Below are positions 1 through 11,035 of a stretch of DNA of 64,000 bases, piece by piece. Source of the stretch: Maratus speciosus (Eukaryota; Arthropoda; Arachnida; Araneae; Salticidae). The notes under the pieces were generated by a model that worked only from the letters and a program-made list of their open reading frames with translations, was not told the DNA's origin and ran no database searches. Numbering within the stretch: the stretch's first letter is position 1; every line of letters begins with the position of its first letter. The stretch lies in NCBI GenBank assembly GCA_963932465.1, contig OZ010786.1, forward strand, positions 275,746,411-275,810,410. Reading direction: 5' to 3'. A program made the translations under genes and the position numbers.

Positions 1-476
1 TTAGAGGAAATTTTCCAAGAGAGCAAAATAAATAAATAAATAAATAAAAATAAAAAAAGCAATTTAACAAGTTACAACGGCCATTTGGAAAATGATTTTT
101 TCGAAGACTAAAATTTAAGATATAAAAAATCGCACGGAGTTGATCATACATTACGTACGCCATGAATTAAACATTAACATTCCTGGACCCATCATGAACA
201 AATTTTAAAAGAAATTTCAGTTTTACAATTTTCGGTACTGTAAATTTTTAAACTTCTACGGAGCTGGTTGTACATTACGTACGCCATCGATTAAACATTA
301 ACATTCCTGGACCAATTTTAACTGAAATTTCATTTTTAAACTTCTAAACATCTCACAATATTACTTTTTACACCGTCGTATAGAGAAAAAAATGTACTTT
401 TAAATGCAATTTGTTTGAAAGCCGTATGTCAATTTGTTTCTGAGTTATTAATTTTTTTGTAGATTTTATTACTATT
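1..476. repeat. Dispersed repeat with a 124-bp internal tandem duplication
   Basis: Two copies of a block containing TACATTACGTACGCCAT and CATTAACATTCCTGGACC lie 124 bp apart (about 136-190 and 260-314). From about 225 to 525 the sequence matches, in reverse orientation, about 19090-19380, including the landmark ACACCGTCGTATAG. This is a dispersed repeat with one inverted partner 19 kb away. The 69-residue ORF across it looks like chance reading in AT-rich DNA. Confidence 0.75.
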
Positions 477-827
477 TTGTCATAGTGGCAACAGAAGTAT
501 CCATCTCTGTTGAAAGTAAAGGGAAAATACAGATTACTGTATAGACCAATCAGAAAACGAATAAAATGTGGATTCAACCAATAAAATGCTTCAGATATGT
601 TTTTGATTTCCTACCCTGACAGGGGACAATAACCATTTTCCCAAATGGTTTACTTTTTGTCATAGCGGCAACAGAAGTATTCATCTCTGTTGAAAGTAAA
701 GGGAAAATACAGATTACTGTATAGACCAATCAGAAAACGAATAAAATGCGGATTCAACCAATAAAACGCTTCAGATATGTTTTTGATTTCCTAACCCCGA
801 CAGAGGACAATAACCATTTTTCCAAAT

Positions 828-830
<3 letters not shown>
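477..830. repeat. 180-bp direct tandem duplication, two units
   Basis: The segment starting TTTGTCATAGTGGCAACAGA near 476 recurs exactly 180 bp later with only a few substitutions. Both units end in a variant of AACCATTTTCCCAAATGGT. The second unit runs straight into a 41-base adenine run (831-871). The copies are very similar, so the duplication is fairly recent or has been homogenised. Confidence 0.9.

Positions 831-871
<41 letters not shown>
831..871 (+). repeat. Poly(A) run, 41 bases
   Basis: Uninterrupted adenines directly follow the second 180-bp unit. This may be a retroposon tail or simple-repeat expansion. No target duplication was found to decide between them. Confidence 0.9.
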
Positions 872-873
<2 letters not shown>

Positions 874-920
874 TCCTTTTTCTGGTTCACGAGATAATGC
901 TAATCGTATGGGGAGGGATT

Positions 921-1216
921 TTTCTAATACCTCGTTTGCATTTCGACATTTTTAAATATATATTTTTTTTGTATTGGATAGCCGAGATCCGTCTCTACAT
1001 CGCACCTTTTTTACTTTTTCGATTTTGGTTGCAATACTTCTTAGAATGATACTTTCATTTTCAAAACCGGTTTTGAAAGAGAAAATAACTCTATAAAGAA
1101 ATATCTGCGACCAGAATCGAAAAAGTAAAAAAGGTGCGATGTAGAGACGGATCTTGGCTATCCAATGCAAAAAAAAAAAAAAAAAAAAAATGTCGAAATG
1201 CAAACGAGATATTAGT
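921..1216. mobile_element. 296-bp near-complete palindrome (snap-back MITE)
   Basis: The whole segment folds on itself around AAAACCGGTTTT, centred between 1068 and 1069. The left arm TAATACCTCGTTTGCATTTC pairs with the right arm GAAATGCAAACGAGATATTA. The inner block GAGATCCGTCTCTACATCGC also pairs across the centre. The arms differ mainly near the middle and in a homopolymer (20 A on the right). A transcript from either strand would form a hairpin about 145 bp long. I did not find a clear target duplication. Confidence 0.85.
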
Positions 1217-1408
1217 TAAATCTATAGCATTACAGTCCCTATAGCATTAGCTCATGAGTGTCTTCGCCGGCAGGGACAGGAGCCTTAAGCGTTTTTTCCA
1301 TATCACACCTCTTGGGATCTTAGTTCAACACATTAAAATGTAGTAAAAGAAACGCGTTACTCTAGTACTAGTCTAGCTTTCTTTCGTTTAGTGTTTAAAT
1401 ACCTAATA

Positions 1409-3815
1409 CAGTAAAACTCGGATATAACGCTTTTCCTGGGGACCGGGCTAGAAGAGCGTTAAATGCGGGAGAAGGTTTTTGGCATTTTAAAATTGAGAAT
1501 ATTAGATTATCTGCTTTAAATAATGCCGGGAATCATTTTTGTGTATTGTTTAAAATAGAAACTCCACAGCATAGCTACAAAAACGTTTCCTTCATTTAAG
1601 ATATCACAAATTTACACAGTGTTTACAAAGTGTATCATTATTTCAAATCAGAATAAGTAAAAGAATTGTTAGCATTAAAACAAAAGCTACAAAATATATT
1701 TAACATTTCTAATAGGAACCTTTATCCTTATATTAAACATAAAATAAAATTATGAAAAAAAACTAATAATAATATTTTGTTTTTTAAAAAGATGTAACAT
1801 TTGTATTCTTGAGCACCACTATGAGGGTTATAAACTTTCACTTACTGTTTGTAAATTCTGTTTTATAGAAAAACTTTTCGAGTTTCGTCTGACGGGTGGA
1901 CGAACGACCACATAAAAGAGCGTTTTCTGTTTTGGGGAAGCGGCGGTATCTACTGAAACGGTGTATAAACGGATAGTGCTAAAAGCTTCCATTATTTCAG
2001 ATATTGTTGGGATGCGCTCTTGAACATCGCCATCAGCAACTTCATCAGGGTCCTCTTCTTCTGCGGCATCCTGCACAGTGTCCCCTATAATGTCGTCAGT
2101 GCTCCTAAAGTTGCTTGTGATAACGTCTTTATCAATGTTAAGATAGTTCTGAAGTCTGTGTGCGTTTTCTGCAAGATGCTTGCAAACAGCTTGCCAGTCC
2201 TCGTAGTCTATAGGATCCGACACCTCTTCAGCCGCATCCATATCATCTTCGGCGTCCGTATTGAAACCTGCCTTTTAAAAGCAATTCTGAATTATTTTAG
2301 GTTCGATTCCGTCCCAAGCAGCGCTAAGGTAGTTCGTGACGTCAAGGAGGGTTACAGAAGACCGACTACTTTTAATTTCCGTTTCATGTAGAAATCGTTT
2401 CACTATACGTTTGCGATAGTGCTGTTTCAAAACCTTTATTATCCTTTGATCCATCGGTTGAAGTACGCTTGTGGTGTTTGCAGGTAAAAATTCCAGAGAG
2501 ACGTTTGAAATATCTGGTATTTCTTGGGGATGCGCTGCGCAATTGTCTACGAATAGCATGACATGCCTATTTTGCTTCCGCATCTCGGCATCAAAACCAG
2601 AAACATATTTAATGAACTGGGGATCCGTCATCCAAGCCTTATGTTGATGTGCATAGTCACAGGGCAGTCGTTTGATGTTCTTGAAACACCGAGGTTTGGT
2701 CGATTTTCCAATCACCAGAGGCTTGCGTTTGCCGCACCCATCGGCGTTAAAACAAACAAGCACGGTCACACGTTCTTTACTGAGCTTCGCTACCATGGCA
2801 CTACTCATCTTTTAACGTTAAGGATTTATCAGGCATCGCTTTAAAAATAAGCCAAATTCGTCGGCGTTATAAATATCGCAACAACTGGCATAGTTTTTGA
2901 TAAGCCTTGGAAGACTGTTCTTTTTCCAAAATTCTGCATTTTCTATGTTCACGGCAGCGGATTCTCCGCAAATCGTCTTGTACACAATGCCGTGGAGGGT
3001 TCGAAATCGGTCTAATCACCCATTAGATGGAGTAAAATTTTCAATTCTTAGCTTTTGGGCTACTTCTGCAGCTTTTTCTTTAACTATGGATCTGCTGATT
3101 GGTATGTTACAGTGTCTTGACTCATGAAACCACTCCTGCATAACTTTTTCTAAATCTTCATTTTTTCCTGTTTCCACTCTCTTTTTCTTTGAGCCACCAA
3201 TCGCAGCATTTTTTTCAATATCTTTTCTGTTTTGAAGAAGAGTCCGAAGAGACGACGGCGCGATATTCATAGATAACGAAAAATCTTTCTGGCTCAGAAT
3301 AGGTAATTTTTTGTCATAATTTTTTAGAATTTCTAATTTTTTCGAAAATGTCAACGTCTTTCTTTTAATACTCTTAGCTTCCATGTTGTACCTAATTGGA
3401 ATCAGTTTGTGTGAAGTAAGAGACAGACAGGTGCTTCTGAAGTATGGACGGCATAAATTCTTTTGTTCTCTGATCCAATGAGAAAAAAACCGCCGCCCCG
3501 GCTGATTTTTTTTTTTTTACATAGTCTTTGGGCGTTGGCTTGCTGCCAATTCCACGTATACTCTCTCTCTCCCTCTTTGGACGGGCGAAAAAATGAGAAC
3601 TCCGGATGTAAACCAAAGCATAATATCCGGGATTTCTTTGTTCAAAGGACCAATAAAAAAGCGCGTTAAAAGCGGGAAACCGTTAAAAGCGGGGAGCGTT
3701 AAAAGCGAGGAATTTTTACATTGTTCTTATGGGTATGGTTCAAGGGATCGGGACAAATGAGCGTAAAAGGCGGGAAAGCGTTTTAAGCGGTGAGCGTTAT
3801 ATCCGAGTTTTACTG
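1409..3815 (-). mobile_element. Tigger/pogo-type DNA transposon, complete ends
   Basis: The element begins CAGTAAAACTCGGATATAAC at 1409 and ends with its reverse complement at 3815. It is flanked on both sides by TA (1407-1408 and 3816-3817), the target duplication of Tc1/mariner-superfamily elements. Length is 2407 bp, close to the usual size of Tigger elements. Motifs such as GCGTTAAAAGCGGG repeat inside the right end and could be subterminal binding sites. The inner coding region on the minus strand is the CENP-B-like transposase listed separately. Both ends and the TA duplication are intact but the gene is broken, so this copy could move only with transposase from elsewhere. Confidence 0.93.
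1828..3384 (-). pseudogene. Tigger transposase (CENP-B-like), frameshifted
   Basis: Read leftwards from 3384, the first piece (122 residues) holds the N-terminal helix-turn-helix of CENP-B/pogo proteins, with KRKTLTFSKKLEILKNYDKK and LSMNIAPSSLRTLLQNRKDI. The DDE domain follows: first acidic residue in NADEFGLF (about 2850-2886), second in LFVDNCAAHP (about 2530-2565), third in LQPMDQRIIK (about 2430-2460). The last piece (1828-2241) is the acidic tail found in this family. The frame breaks between about 2780 and 2850 by small indels with an in-frame stop nearby, again between 2241 and 2275, and between 2895 and 3016. All three catalytic aspartates survive, so decay looks moderate. The call rests on motif order and on the flanking inverted repeats. 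Confidence 0.92.
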
Positions 3816-4254
3816 TATTATCATTTGTAAAGAATTCTTTTATTTATTTATTAAACAATTTTCAATTTGCTTAAAAATATCCCATAACATAACAACATCA
3901 GCAAGTTGTATAATGGGCAATAGTCGCAGCGCATCTTATCACTGGCACTTTCAGCGACTCCACTTCACTTCGTGTGGCACATTCAGTGTTCTCCACTTCA
4001 CTTCATGTGGCACATTCAACCAGCGATATTTTGTATTCTTTTGTACTAGTGTTGGCGCTTCAAGGGTTCTCCTGTTTGTTAAGCTTTGGCATTTAAGACA
4101 TTTTTTCGAAAAAAACAAAAAGGTTTTCGATTTTTTGGTACTTTTAGCGTTTTTCATTTTTAGTCCTCAATTGCTATATATATATATATATATTTTAATA
4201 ACGTTCACGAGTAGAGTCGTTGTGAAGAACAACAAGAACGAAAAATCATGCGTC
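3816..4254. other. Spacer with a 33-bp tandem repeat and a TA microsatellite
   Basis: CACTTCACTTCGTGTGGCAC at 3961 recurs 33 bp later with one change. A TA run lies at about 4175-4193. The ORFs here (166 and 68 residues on opposite strands) overlap each other and lack any domain I recognise, so I do not call genes. Confidence 0.6.
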
Positions 4255-5285
4255 CAGCATAGATTATGTAACACTTTCAGAATAGTGTAATAAAACTTTA
4301 CAATTTGTTACGGTGAAAGAATTCTACATAAACAATTTAGAAAATGCCTACAGCAGATGAAAAACCAATAAGTGCAATTACCATCAATAGTCGAAATAGT
4401 CGGAAAAATGCCCGAATTTTTTGTGTAGCCCTGTATATGACTTATAGATTTATATCTATACTACATTAATCTATACTACAAAAATTCCTTCTATGAAAAT
4501 CTGGCACTTGCAGAAAACATTTACACAGGAAGAATATACCTCGCATTAAGTATTTTTTCATGCGAGTTTCTTTTTATTTTTGTTCTTTTTTCTTCAGAGT
4601 TCGGAATCCTCTATCCTCACGACTCCATGATCCAAAGCCCTTAAATAATTTCCATTGCATTGGAAAAGTTATGATAAAAGTTAGTTAAATTAAACTCATA
4701 GCGCAGTGGAAAATTTCTATTGAGAAATTCTCTGTTAGTGAATGGAGATGTACTTGCAATCTTTTGTGGGGCCCTGTATTATATGATCTATAGAATTTAT
4801 ACACACCTAGTAATATGCAAAAAAAAAAAAAAAATAGTTAAATAGCACAACTGAAAACGCACTTTCAGCAATTATTTTTCATAGGCAGTACTGTATCCAA
4901 ATACTTTTTTGTGTCCCTGTAAATGAATGATAAATTATATGCACATCACTTTCTACTATAAGCGCTTTATAGTACATATCAGTTATATACATAAATTTCA
5001 ATTTTTTTAAAATAGTGTAATATCATTAAAATACATCGCAAACGACATTTCTCCATAAGCCGTAATATAACAGAATTCTTTTAAGTGTCCCTTCAAATGA
5101 AGCGTAAAATCTCTACACACTTCATTTTCCACACTGAACATGCCATGGTAAACCTCAATAACAGATATCAATTTCATCGCAATCGATATTTACGCGAGTT
5201 AGAGCACGGACAGACAGACGGGCAAACAGACAGACTGATAAAATGAATTCAGAAACACTTTTGAACTATGTTGGAAAGTGTTAAA
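4255..5285 (-). repeat. AACACTTTCC-family unit 1 (reverse orientation)
   Basis: The unit runs from TGTAACACTTTCAGAATAG to GTTGGAAAGTGTTAAAA. It contains diverged internal repeats with the core CCATAATGTAACGGAATAC and CCCTGTAAATGA. Near its end is a GACAGACAGACGG tract next to GAGTTAGAGCACGGACAG. Similar units are at 5278-12835, 15160-16500, 19480-22620, 33950-35090, 35089-35880 and 53985-54645. A 187-bp inverted-repeat arm (4480-4666) interrupts it. Confidence 0.75.
4480..4666 (+). repeat. Left arm of a 187-bp long-range inverted repeat
   Basis: The segment from AAAATTCCTTCTATGAAAAT to TCCATTGCATTGGAAA is an almost perfect reverse complement of 5832-6018, about 1.2 kb away. The left arm interrupts an AACACTTTCC unit, whereas the right arm lies inside the hAT-like element. 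The two arms therefore arrived in different host sequences. Confidence 0.88.
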
Positions 5286-5625
5286 AACACTTTTAGGCAA
5301 TTCCCGCTCTTTCAGTAATGGTTACGAATTCTTTTGTGTCGCCCTGCATATGGTTTATAGTATAGGTGCAGATTTACGGTCGCTAGTCGCTACGTGGCAA
5401 CTAAATTTTTTGCTGTGGCGACTAACTTTCAGTGTCTTAGACGCCAGACATCAATTTCCAGTGTTCCCAATCCCTGTCGCGGAATATTTTTTTTCTTTTA
5501 CAAATAGAAAATCACCTGCTCTTTTCACTGGCCGAAATCAAGTACTATGACCTTGATAAAAACTCAGGGAATTTTTTTGATCTCAGTTACCGTCGTGAAC
5601 GCTGCCCCTGTGATGTATTGCTTTC

Positions 5626-5838
5626 TTACCGAACATTATGTTCGAATATAATTCTGCGCATGTCCGCTCCACTACAAAGTTTAGCAGCTGCGAAGCTCGG
5701 AAGTGCGCTAATGGTAAAGCTTCTCCTTTGGACACCAGCGAAAGCAAGCATTTCTTCGAAGGTTTCGTCCGAAATCCAGAGTTGAAATAAATATTCCTTT
5801 ACTTCAGATCGGCTCACGAGGCAGCCCATAGTTTCCAA
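5626..5838 (-). pseudogene. Coding-like fragment of unknown family
   Basis: The 70-residue reading frame includes EVKEYLFQLWISDETFEEML followed by AFAGVQRRSFTISALPSFAA. Its composition is less AT-driven than that of neighbouring chance ORFs, and it lies inside the hAT-like element next to the inverted-repeat arm. It faintly recalls the N-terminal region of Harbinger-type transposases, where a similar stretch precedes the DDE domain, but I see no catalytic motif and cannot confirm that. It has no clean start or end and is treated as a fragment. Confidence 0.3.
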
Positions 5839-6018
5839 TGCAATGGAAATTATTTAAGGGCTTTGGATCATGGAGTCGTGAGGATAGAGGATTCCGAACT
5901 CTGAAGAAAAAAGAACAAAAATAAAAAGAAACTCGCATGAAAAAATACTTAATGCGAGGTATATTCTTCCTGTGTAAATGTTTTCTGCAAGTGCCAGATT
6001 TTCATAGAAGGAATTTTT
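5832..6018 (-). repeat. Right arm of the 187-bp inverted repeat
   Basis: Reverse complement of 4480-4666 with very few differences. It lies between the coding-like fragment (5626-5838) and unique AT-rich sequence that leads to the copia 3' LTR. Confidence 0.88.
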
Positions 6019-6292
6019 ATCACGAGTTTTTTGAATTCAGCCTCTCTGTAATTTCCTTTATCACTATCTTATTCCATCTACATCTAGAGTATAGAGTCCT
6101 GCATCGGGGCAGGTTCGCGCTGCATTTTTGCTTTTTATATTATACTTTTTTAACATCAAAGTTTCAAGAATTTTAGGATTAAATTAAATATACACATTTG
6201 TTATATCTAGTCTGTGTTTTGTTGTACATGTGTATTTATTAATTAAATTATTTTTCATTTTGGATTCCTGAGTTTTTTTGTTAAGTTTGTTC

Positions 6293-6681
6293 TGTAAGCA
6301 GTTGGCAAACTTTCATTTAATATAAACAGTAATAGAATATAAATTATATTATACTTGTTTAAACAAATAAAGTTCATGCTTACTTTTTTTAGTAGCGCAG
6401 GTTTGGCTTGTAGTAAATTAAAACATGACCATCAAATAAATAATACAGCGTCACCTTTCACATAATATATATACATTTATCTGGACAAAACGGCAGACAT
6501 CACCATTACAAAGCACAATCAACACTCAACAACAAAGAACATCATAGAACATCTTAGAATGTCTATATATTATCAAAACCTATTTCCATGGAAACACGAT
6601 AGGCCTTCTAGCGGCAGAAAAGAAAAGAGATATACGAATCGTTAGATTACATAAATAAAATAAAAGGAGTATATTACAACA
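6293..6681 (-). repeat. copia 3' LTR
   Basis: 389 bp, nearly identical to 11753-12145. The differences are scattered substitutions and a short TA indel near the end, suggesting modest age. The polypurine tract abuts it at 6682-6690 on the sense strand. Confidence 0.93.
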
Positions 6682-6687
6682 TCCCCC

Positions 6688-8086
6688 CTTAATCTAGCGG
6701 TTTGAAAAAAGAAATTAAATTTAGTTTTTCCCTTAATTTTAAAAACTGGTGTCTGGGAAGAGGCTTTGTTAATATATCTGCAATCATTTCCTTTGAACTA
6801 CAGTAATCAACAAGCACTATATTTTGTTCTTAAAAATGTCTAATATAATGATATTTGACATCAATGTGCTTGGTTCTAGCACTATGTTTCCCAGTTTGTG
6901 TCAGTACTATACAAGATTTATTATCTTCATATAGCATAATAGGTAAGGATTGTTTGAGACCTAAGTCTTCTAGTAGAGTCAGCAACCACTGTATTTCTTG
7001 TGCAGTATTTGCAGCGGCTATATATTCTGATTCGGCAGTGGACAGAGCAATATAATTTTGGCGTTTTGAGAACCATGATACTGGATTGTCTCCTAAAAGA
7101 AAGATGTTACTACTTGTAGACTTTTTGGTTGTTTTAGATCCAGCCCACTCTGCATCAGAGTAGCAAGTGAGAGTTGGGTCAGTTTGACTGCTTATAACAA
7201 GATTCAGGTTCTTTGTTGTGTTTAGATACATGATAATCTTTTGAACTGATTTCCAGTCTTTTTCTGATGGTTTTTCAATTTTTCGGGTTAGCATATTAAC
7301 TGCTAGGGCAATGTCCGGTCGAGACACTGTTGCTATGTAAAGAAGAGCTCCAATGGCTTGTCTATACTCATTATTATTGTCGAGAAAATTACTGTCATCT
7401 TCATTTTTTGGGTATGAATTTTCCATTGGTATGTATGTGGGCTTCTTCTCTTCTATGTTAAACTTCTTAAGTAATTCTTCAATTTTATTTTTCTGATTCA
7501 ATTCAAAGCTTCCATAAACATTTCTTTGGATGTTTATTCCAAGATAATGTTTCACTTCACCTAAATTTTTAACTTCGAAGTTTTCTTTCAGAATATTAAT
7601 CACTTTGGTGAGTTTTGTTTCACCTTTACAAGAAATAAGAAGATCATCTACGTACAGAATAATTAGTATATTTTCATTTTCATCTGTTTTTCTAAATAAA
7701 CGTGCATCTGCCATACTTTGCTTGAAATTGTTTTTCAGCAAAACTTCTGCTAGCTTTTGATTCCTCGCATATGCAGCTTGTTTAAGCCCATATATAGATT
7801 TTCTTAATTTGCAAACTTTCTTCTCATGATTAACTTCAGGTGCAACATATCCCTCTGGCTGTACCATATAGATATCTTCCTTGAGGTCTCCATGCAAGAA
7901 TGCTGTTGTGATATCAACATGTTTGACCTGCATATTCTTCTGAGCTGCAGCTGTTAAAAATGCTCTTATGGTTGTGCGCTTGACTACCGGGGCAAAAGTT
8001 TGATCGTAATCTGTTCCGAACTCTTGGTTGAAACCTTTTGCGACGAGCCTTGCTTTATATCTTTCAACTGTGCCATTTTCGTTCAA
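6688..8086 (-). pseudogene. pol: copia reverse transcriptase and RNase H (pol C-terminus)
   Basis: The 418-residue frame from 8086 to 6830 contains the RVT_2-type reverse transcriptase. RYKARLVAKGFNQ and the DYDQTFAPVV motif come first, then the first catalytic aspartate in VDITTAFLHGDL, then the active-site YVDD in ILYVDDLLI (near 7640). RNase H follows, with TCYSDAEWAGS and LSTAESEYIAA, and then KHIDVKYHYIRHF. An in-frame TAA just after this ends the open frame, but the usual tail with ADILTKPLP is still readable downstream to about 6688. The enzyme domain residues look intact and the defect is the late stop. An opal codon in the sequence leading into KWTFKAK (about 8100-8110) separates this frame from the integrase side. 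Confidence 0.93.
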
Positions 8087-8140
8087 CTTGGCTTTAAACG
8101 TCCATTTTCAGCCTATTGCCTTTTTATTCTTTGGGTAGCT

Positions 8141-9240
8141 TTACAAGATCCCACGTATGATTCTTCCTGAGAGATTGCATCTCTTCTCCGATTGCTTCGA
8201 ACAATTTTTTTCATCAGGATTAAGAGAAATCAGTTCTTTGAAACTAGCAGGTTCTTTCACTGCTTCTCCAGTAAAATAAGTTAACCTTTCTGGCGGTTTT
8301 CCTTTATTAATTCTATGGGATCTTCTTGGTTCCATTGGTGTCGGAGATTGTTTCTTCATAATATTCGAATCTTCTTGAGATGTTTCTTCATTCACTTCTT
8401 CCTCTTCCTTTTCTATTTGTTTTGGTTGAACTACTGTAACTTCCCTGTCGGAAGTTGCGTCTTCAATGAATCTGACTGTTCTACTTATAATTACATTATG
8501 GTCAGATATTAAAATCCGATATCCTTTACTTCTGTAATCATAGCCAATCATAATTCCTTCTACAGACTTCTCGTCTAGTTTTCCTCTTTTACTTTTGTGA
8601 ATGTGTGCGAATGCTTTGGATCCAAAAACTCTCATGTTTGATAAATCTGGTTTCTGACCATTCCATAACTCATACGGTGTTTTAATTTTGGCTTTAGTGG
8701 GCAATGTATTCTGCAAATAGTTTGCTGTCAGTATGGCTTCTCCCCAATATTTGTGTGGCAGGTTGGCTTGAGACAGGAGGCATCTTATCATCTCCATTAA
8801 GCTTCAATTTTCCTTTCCTCAATTCCATTCTGTTGTGGTGAATGTGGCACTGTGAACTGGTGTTTAATTCCATGATTTCTCATGAATTCTTCCATTTCAT
8901 TGCTCATATATTCCTCTCCATTGTCTCTTCTAAGCATTTTAATCTTCTTATTGAATTTATTCGTAGTCACAGCGACGTATTCTTTTAGTTTAGTGTAAAC
9001 TTCATTTTTGTTTGTTATTAGATAAATCATAGTGAAACGGGAAAAATCGTCAACGAAAGTAAGGAAGTAACGCTTTCCACCAACGCTGGTGGTTTTCATG
9101 GCGCCACATAGGTCACTATGAACAAGCTCAAGCGGACTCTTTGCTTTGAATTTTGATTCGTTCGGATAGGGAAATTCTGAAAGTTTATTTTTAATACAAT
9201 TTTAGAAATTATTAACCTTTTTCGCAGTTATCAACTTCGA
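8141..9240 (-). pseudogene. copia integrase core and C-terminus
   Basis: The DDE core is split over two frames. HSDLCGAMK (about 9100-9130) holds the first aspartate, RRDNGEEYMS the second, and PQQNGIEERK the glutamate. A frame change at 8797 leads to MEMIRCLLSQANLPHKYWGE and NTLPTKAKIKTPYELWNGQK, the typical copia region after the core. Further on, VFGSKAFAHIHKSKRGKLDE marks the C-terminal domain. The segment between 9180 and 9211, where the cysteine pair of the zinc-binding region should be, is disrupted by stops. All three catalytic acids are present. Confidence 0.9.
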
Positions 9241-9655
9241 TGCCATCAGCGAGATTTTCTCTCACAAGTTGCTTAATAGCATCTGAATTTCGGTGTCCAA
9301 AATGTTTGTCCCATAAATTAATGCAGTTTACATTTCTGCATTTCAAAGCGAACGTTTGGTTTTTGCTGTTCCCTGTATATTCATTTTGTGGTACCTTATA
9401 AAGACTATTATTCCTTGAAACTGCTTCTAAGTACGTAATTTCATTCTTTGTAACGAAGCATCTGCTTTCGTTAAATGTAACTGTAAATCCTTTTTCAGTA
9501 ATTCTTTTTACCGATATTAAATTACACTCTAATTCAGGTAAGAAATATACATTCATTAGAATAACATCATGACTAGTTCCGTCAGACAATTTTGTTGAAA
9601 TGTGAAAGTTACTGATACGCGATACCTTGCGAAAATAAACTTTTCCCATCTGCAA
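9212..9655 (-). pseudogene. copia protease tail and GAG-pre-integrase region
   Basis: This 147-residue frame shows the sequence after the protease (LPELECNLISVKRITEKGF) and then LWDKHFGHRNSDAIKQL. The latter is the histidine-containing half of the GAG-pre-integrase zinc-binding region. The partner cysteines should follow but the frame is lost near 9205. The N-terminal part overlaps the preceding protease frame, so a frameshift joins them near 9640. Confidence 0.85.
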
Positions 9656-10804
9656 TAATAATTTTCACAGGTTCCGCGTTCGAATTAAAATCTGTAAACA
9701 TATTTATGTCATTTGCTAAGTGTTGTGTTGCACCGCTATCTATATAGAAATCTCCTTTAAAATTTTGCGTTAAATTACAGTTAAGTTTTAAAGTATATTC
9801 TTCAGTTTTTTTATTTTCATTATTCAATACAGAATTAGCTTCTCGATTCATTTGATTATTTTTATTTAATGGATTTTTATCGTGAGCTGTATCCTGAGTT
9901 TTTATTTCTTTTATTTTTCTCTCACTGGATCGTCTGCAATCTTGGTTAGCATTGGAATTTTGTCCGATGCTTTGCATACAGACTTTATTCTGATTCATAT
10001 TTTTATCGTTCGTTGTCATGGAGATAAAATTGGATCTTCTGAGATCAACGTTTTGTTTCTTATTATTTTTACTTTGTAATAGATAATAAGATTTATTCCA
10101 ATTGCGATTTTTAAAAGTTTTGTTGTTCAAGTGATAGCATTCGTTTCGGCAATGGCCTGTTTTCTAGCAATGCGAGCAGAATTTGTCATTTTTAGGCCGA
10201 TTTTGTTTAAAAACATTCGTTTTAACCCAATAATAATTTTAACAGGTTCCGCGTTCGAATTAAAATCTGTAAACATATTTATGTCATTAGCTAAGTGTTG
10301 TGCTGCACCGCTATCTATATAGAAATCTCCTTTAAAATTTTGCGTTAAATTACAGTTAAGTTTTAAAGTGTATTCTTCAGTTTTTTTATTTTCATTATTC
10401 AATACAGAATTAGCTTCTCGATTCATTTGATTATTTTTATTTAATGGATTTCTATCGTGAGCTGTATCCTGAGTTTTTATTTCTTTTATTTTTCTCTCAC
10501 TAGATCGTCTGCAATCTTGGTTAGCATTGGAATTTTGTCGGATGCTTTGCATACAGACTTTATTCTGATTCATATTTTTATCGTTCGTTGTCATGGAGAT
10601 AAAATTGGATCTTCTGAGATCAACGTTTTGTTTCTTATTATTTTTACTTTGTAATGGATAATAAGATTTATTCCAGTTGCGATTTTTAAAAGTTTTGTTG
10701 TTCAAGTGATAGCATTCGTTTCGGCAATGGCCTGTTTTCTAGCAATGCGAGCAGAATTTGTCATTTTTAGGCCGATTTTGTTTAAAAACATTCGTTTTAA
10801 CCCA
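9609..10804 (-). pseudogene. copia zinc knuckle and protease region, tandemly duplicated
   Basis: The same 575 bp occurs twice (about 9655-10229 and 10230-10804). Each copy encodes MNNKTFKNRNWNKSYY, a basic linker, and the aspartic-protease motif FYIDSGA(T/A)QHLAND. Upstream of each is a zinc knuckle with C-x2-C-x4-H-x4-C spacing (FCSHC, stop, KTGHCRNEC). Both carry the same TAG at the fifth position, so the stop predates the duplication. The copies differ by few bases, including T versus A after DSGA. Reading through the duplication gives two protease starts, which cannot make a normal polyprotein. Confidence 0.92.
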
Positions 10805-11027
10805 TTAACCGCTGACGTTGCTTTCACGTAACAGTCAAAATAATTGCTCATGCAATGAATTAATTATATTGGCACCACTATTTTAGAATTAAAAAAATGT
10901 CTTATTTATTGGCAGGAATTTTGCTATTTTAGTAAAGCGAAATTTACCTTACTGAATTTGTGGTGGGAAACTACTTTCAACAAGAAATTTGAAAATTTCT
11001 ATCGTAATAGTTTTGGCGGTTAATGGG
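10801..11027. mobile_element. piggyBac-type MITE inside copia gag
   Basis: A 227-bp segment begins CCCATTAACCGC and ends GCGGTTAATGGG, flanked on both sides by TTAA (10797-10800 and 11028-11031). The TTAA duplication and the CCC...GGG ends are hallmarks of piggyBac elements. It has no ORF. Removing it and one TTAA restores the gag spacing, though a TAA stop of gag remains nearby. Confidence 0.9.
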
Positions 11028-11035
11028 TTAAAGAC

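Noticed and set aside
952..1203. 83-codon minus-strand ORF
   Set aside because: It spans the palindrome, and its content comes from the hairpin and poly-T.
2020..2844. Plus-strand ORFs opposite the Tigger transposase
   Set aside because: Shadows of the minus-strand coding sequence, which has clear HTH and DDE motifs.
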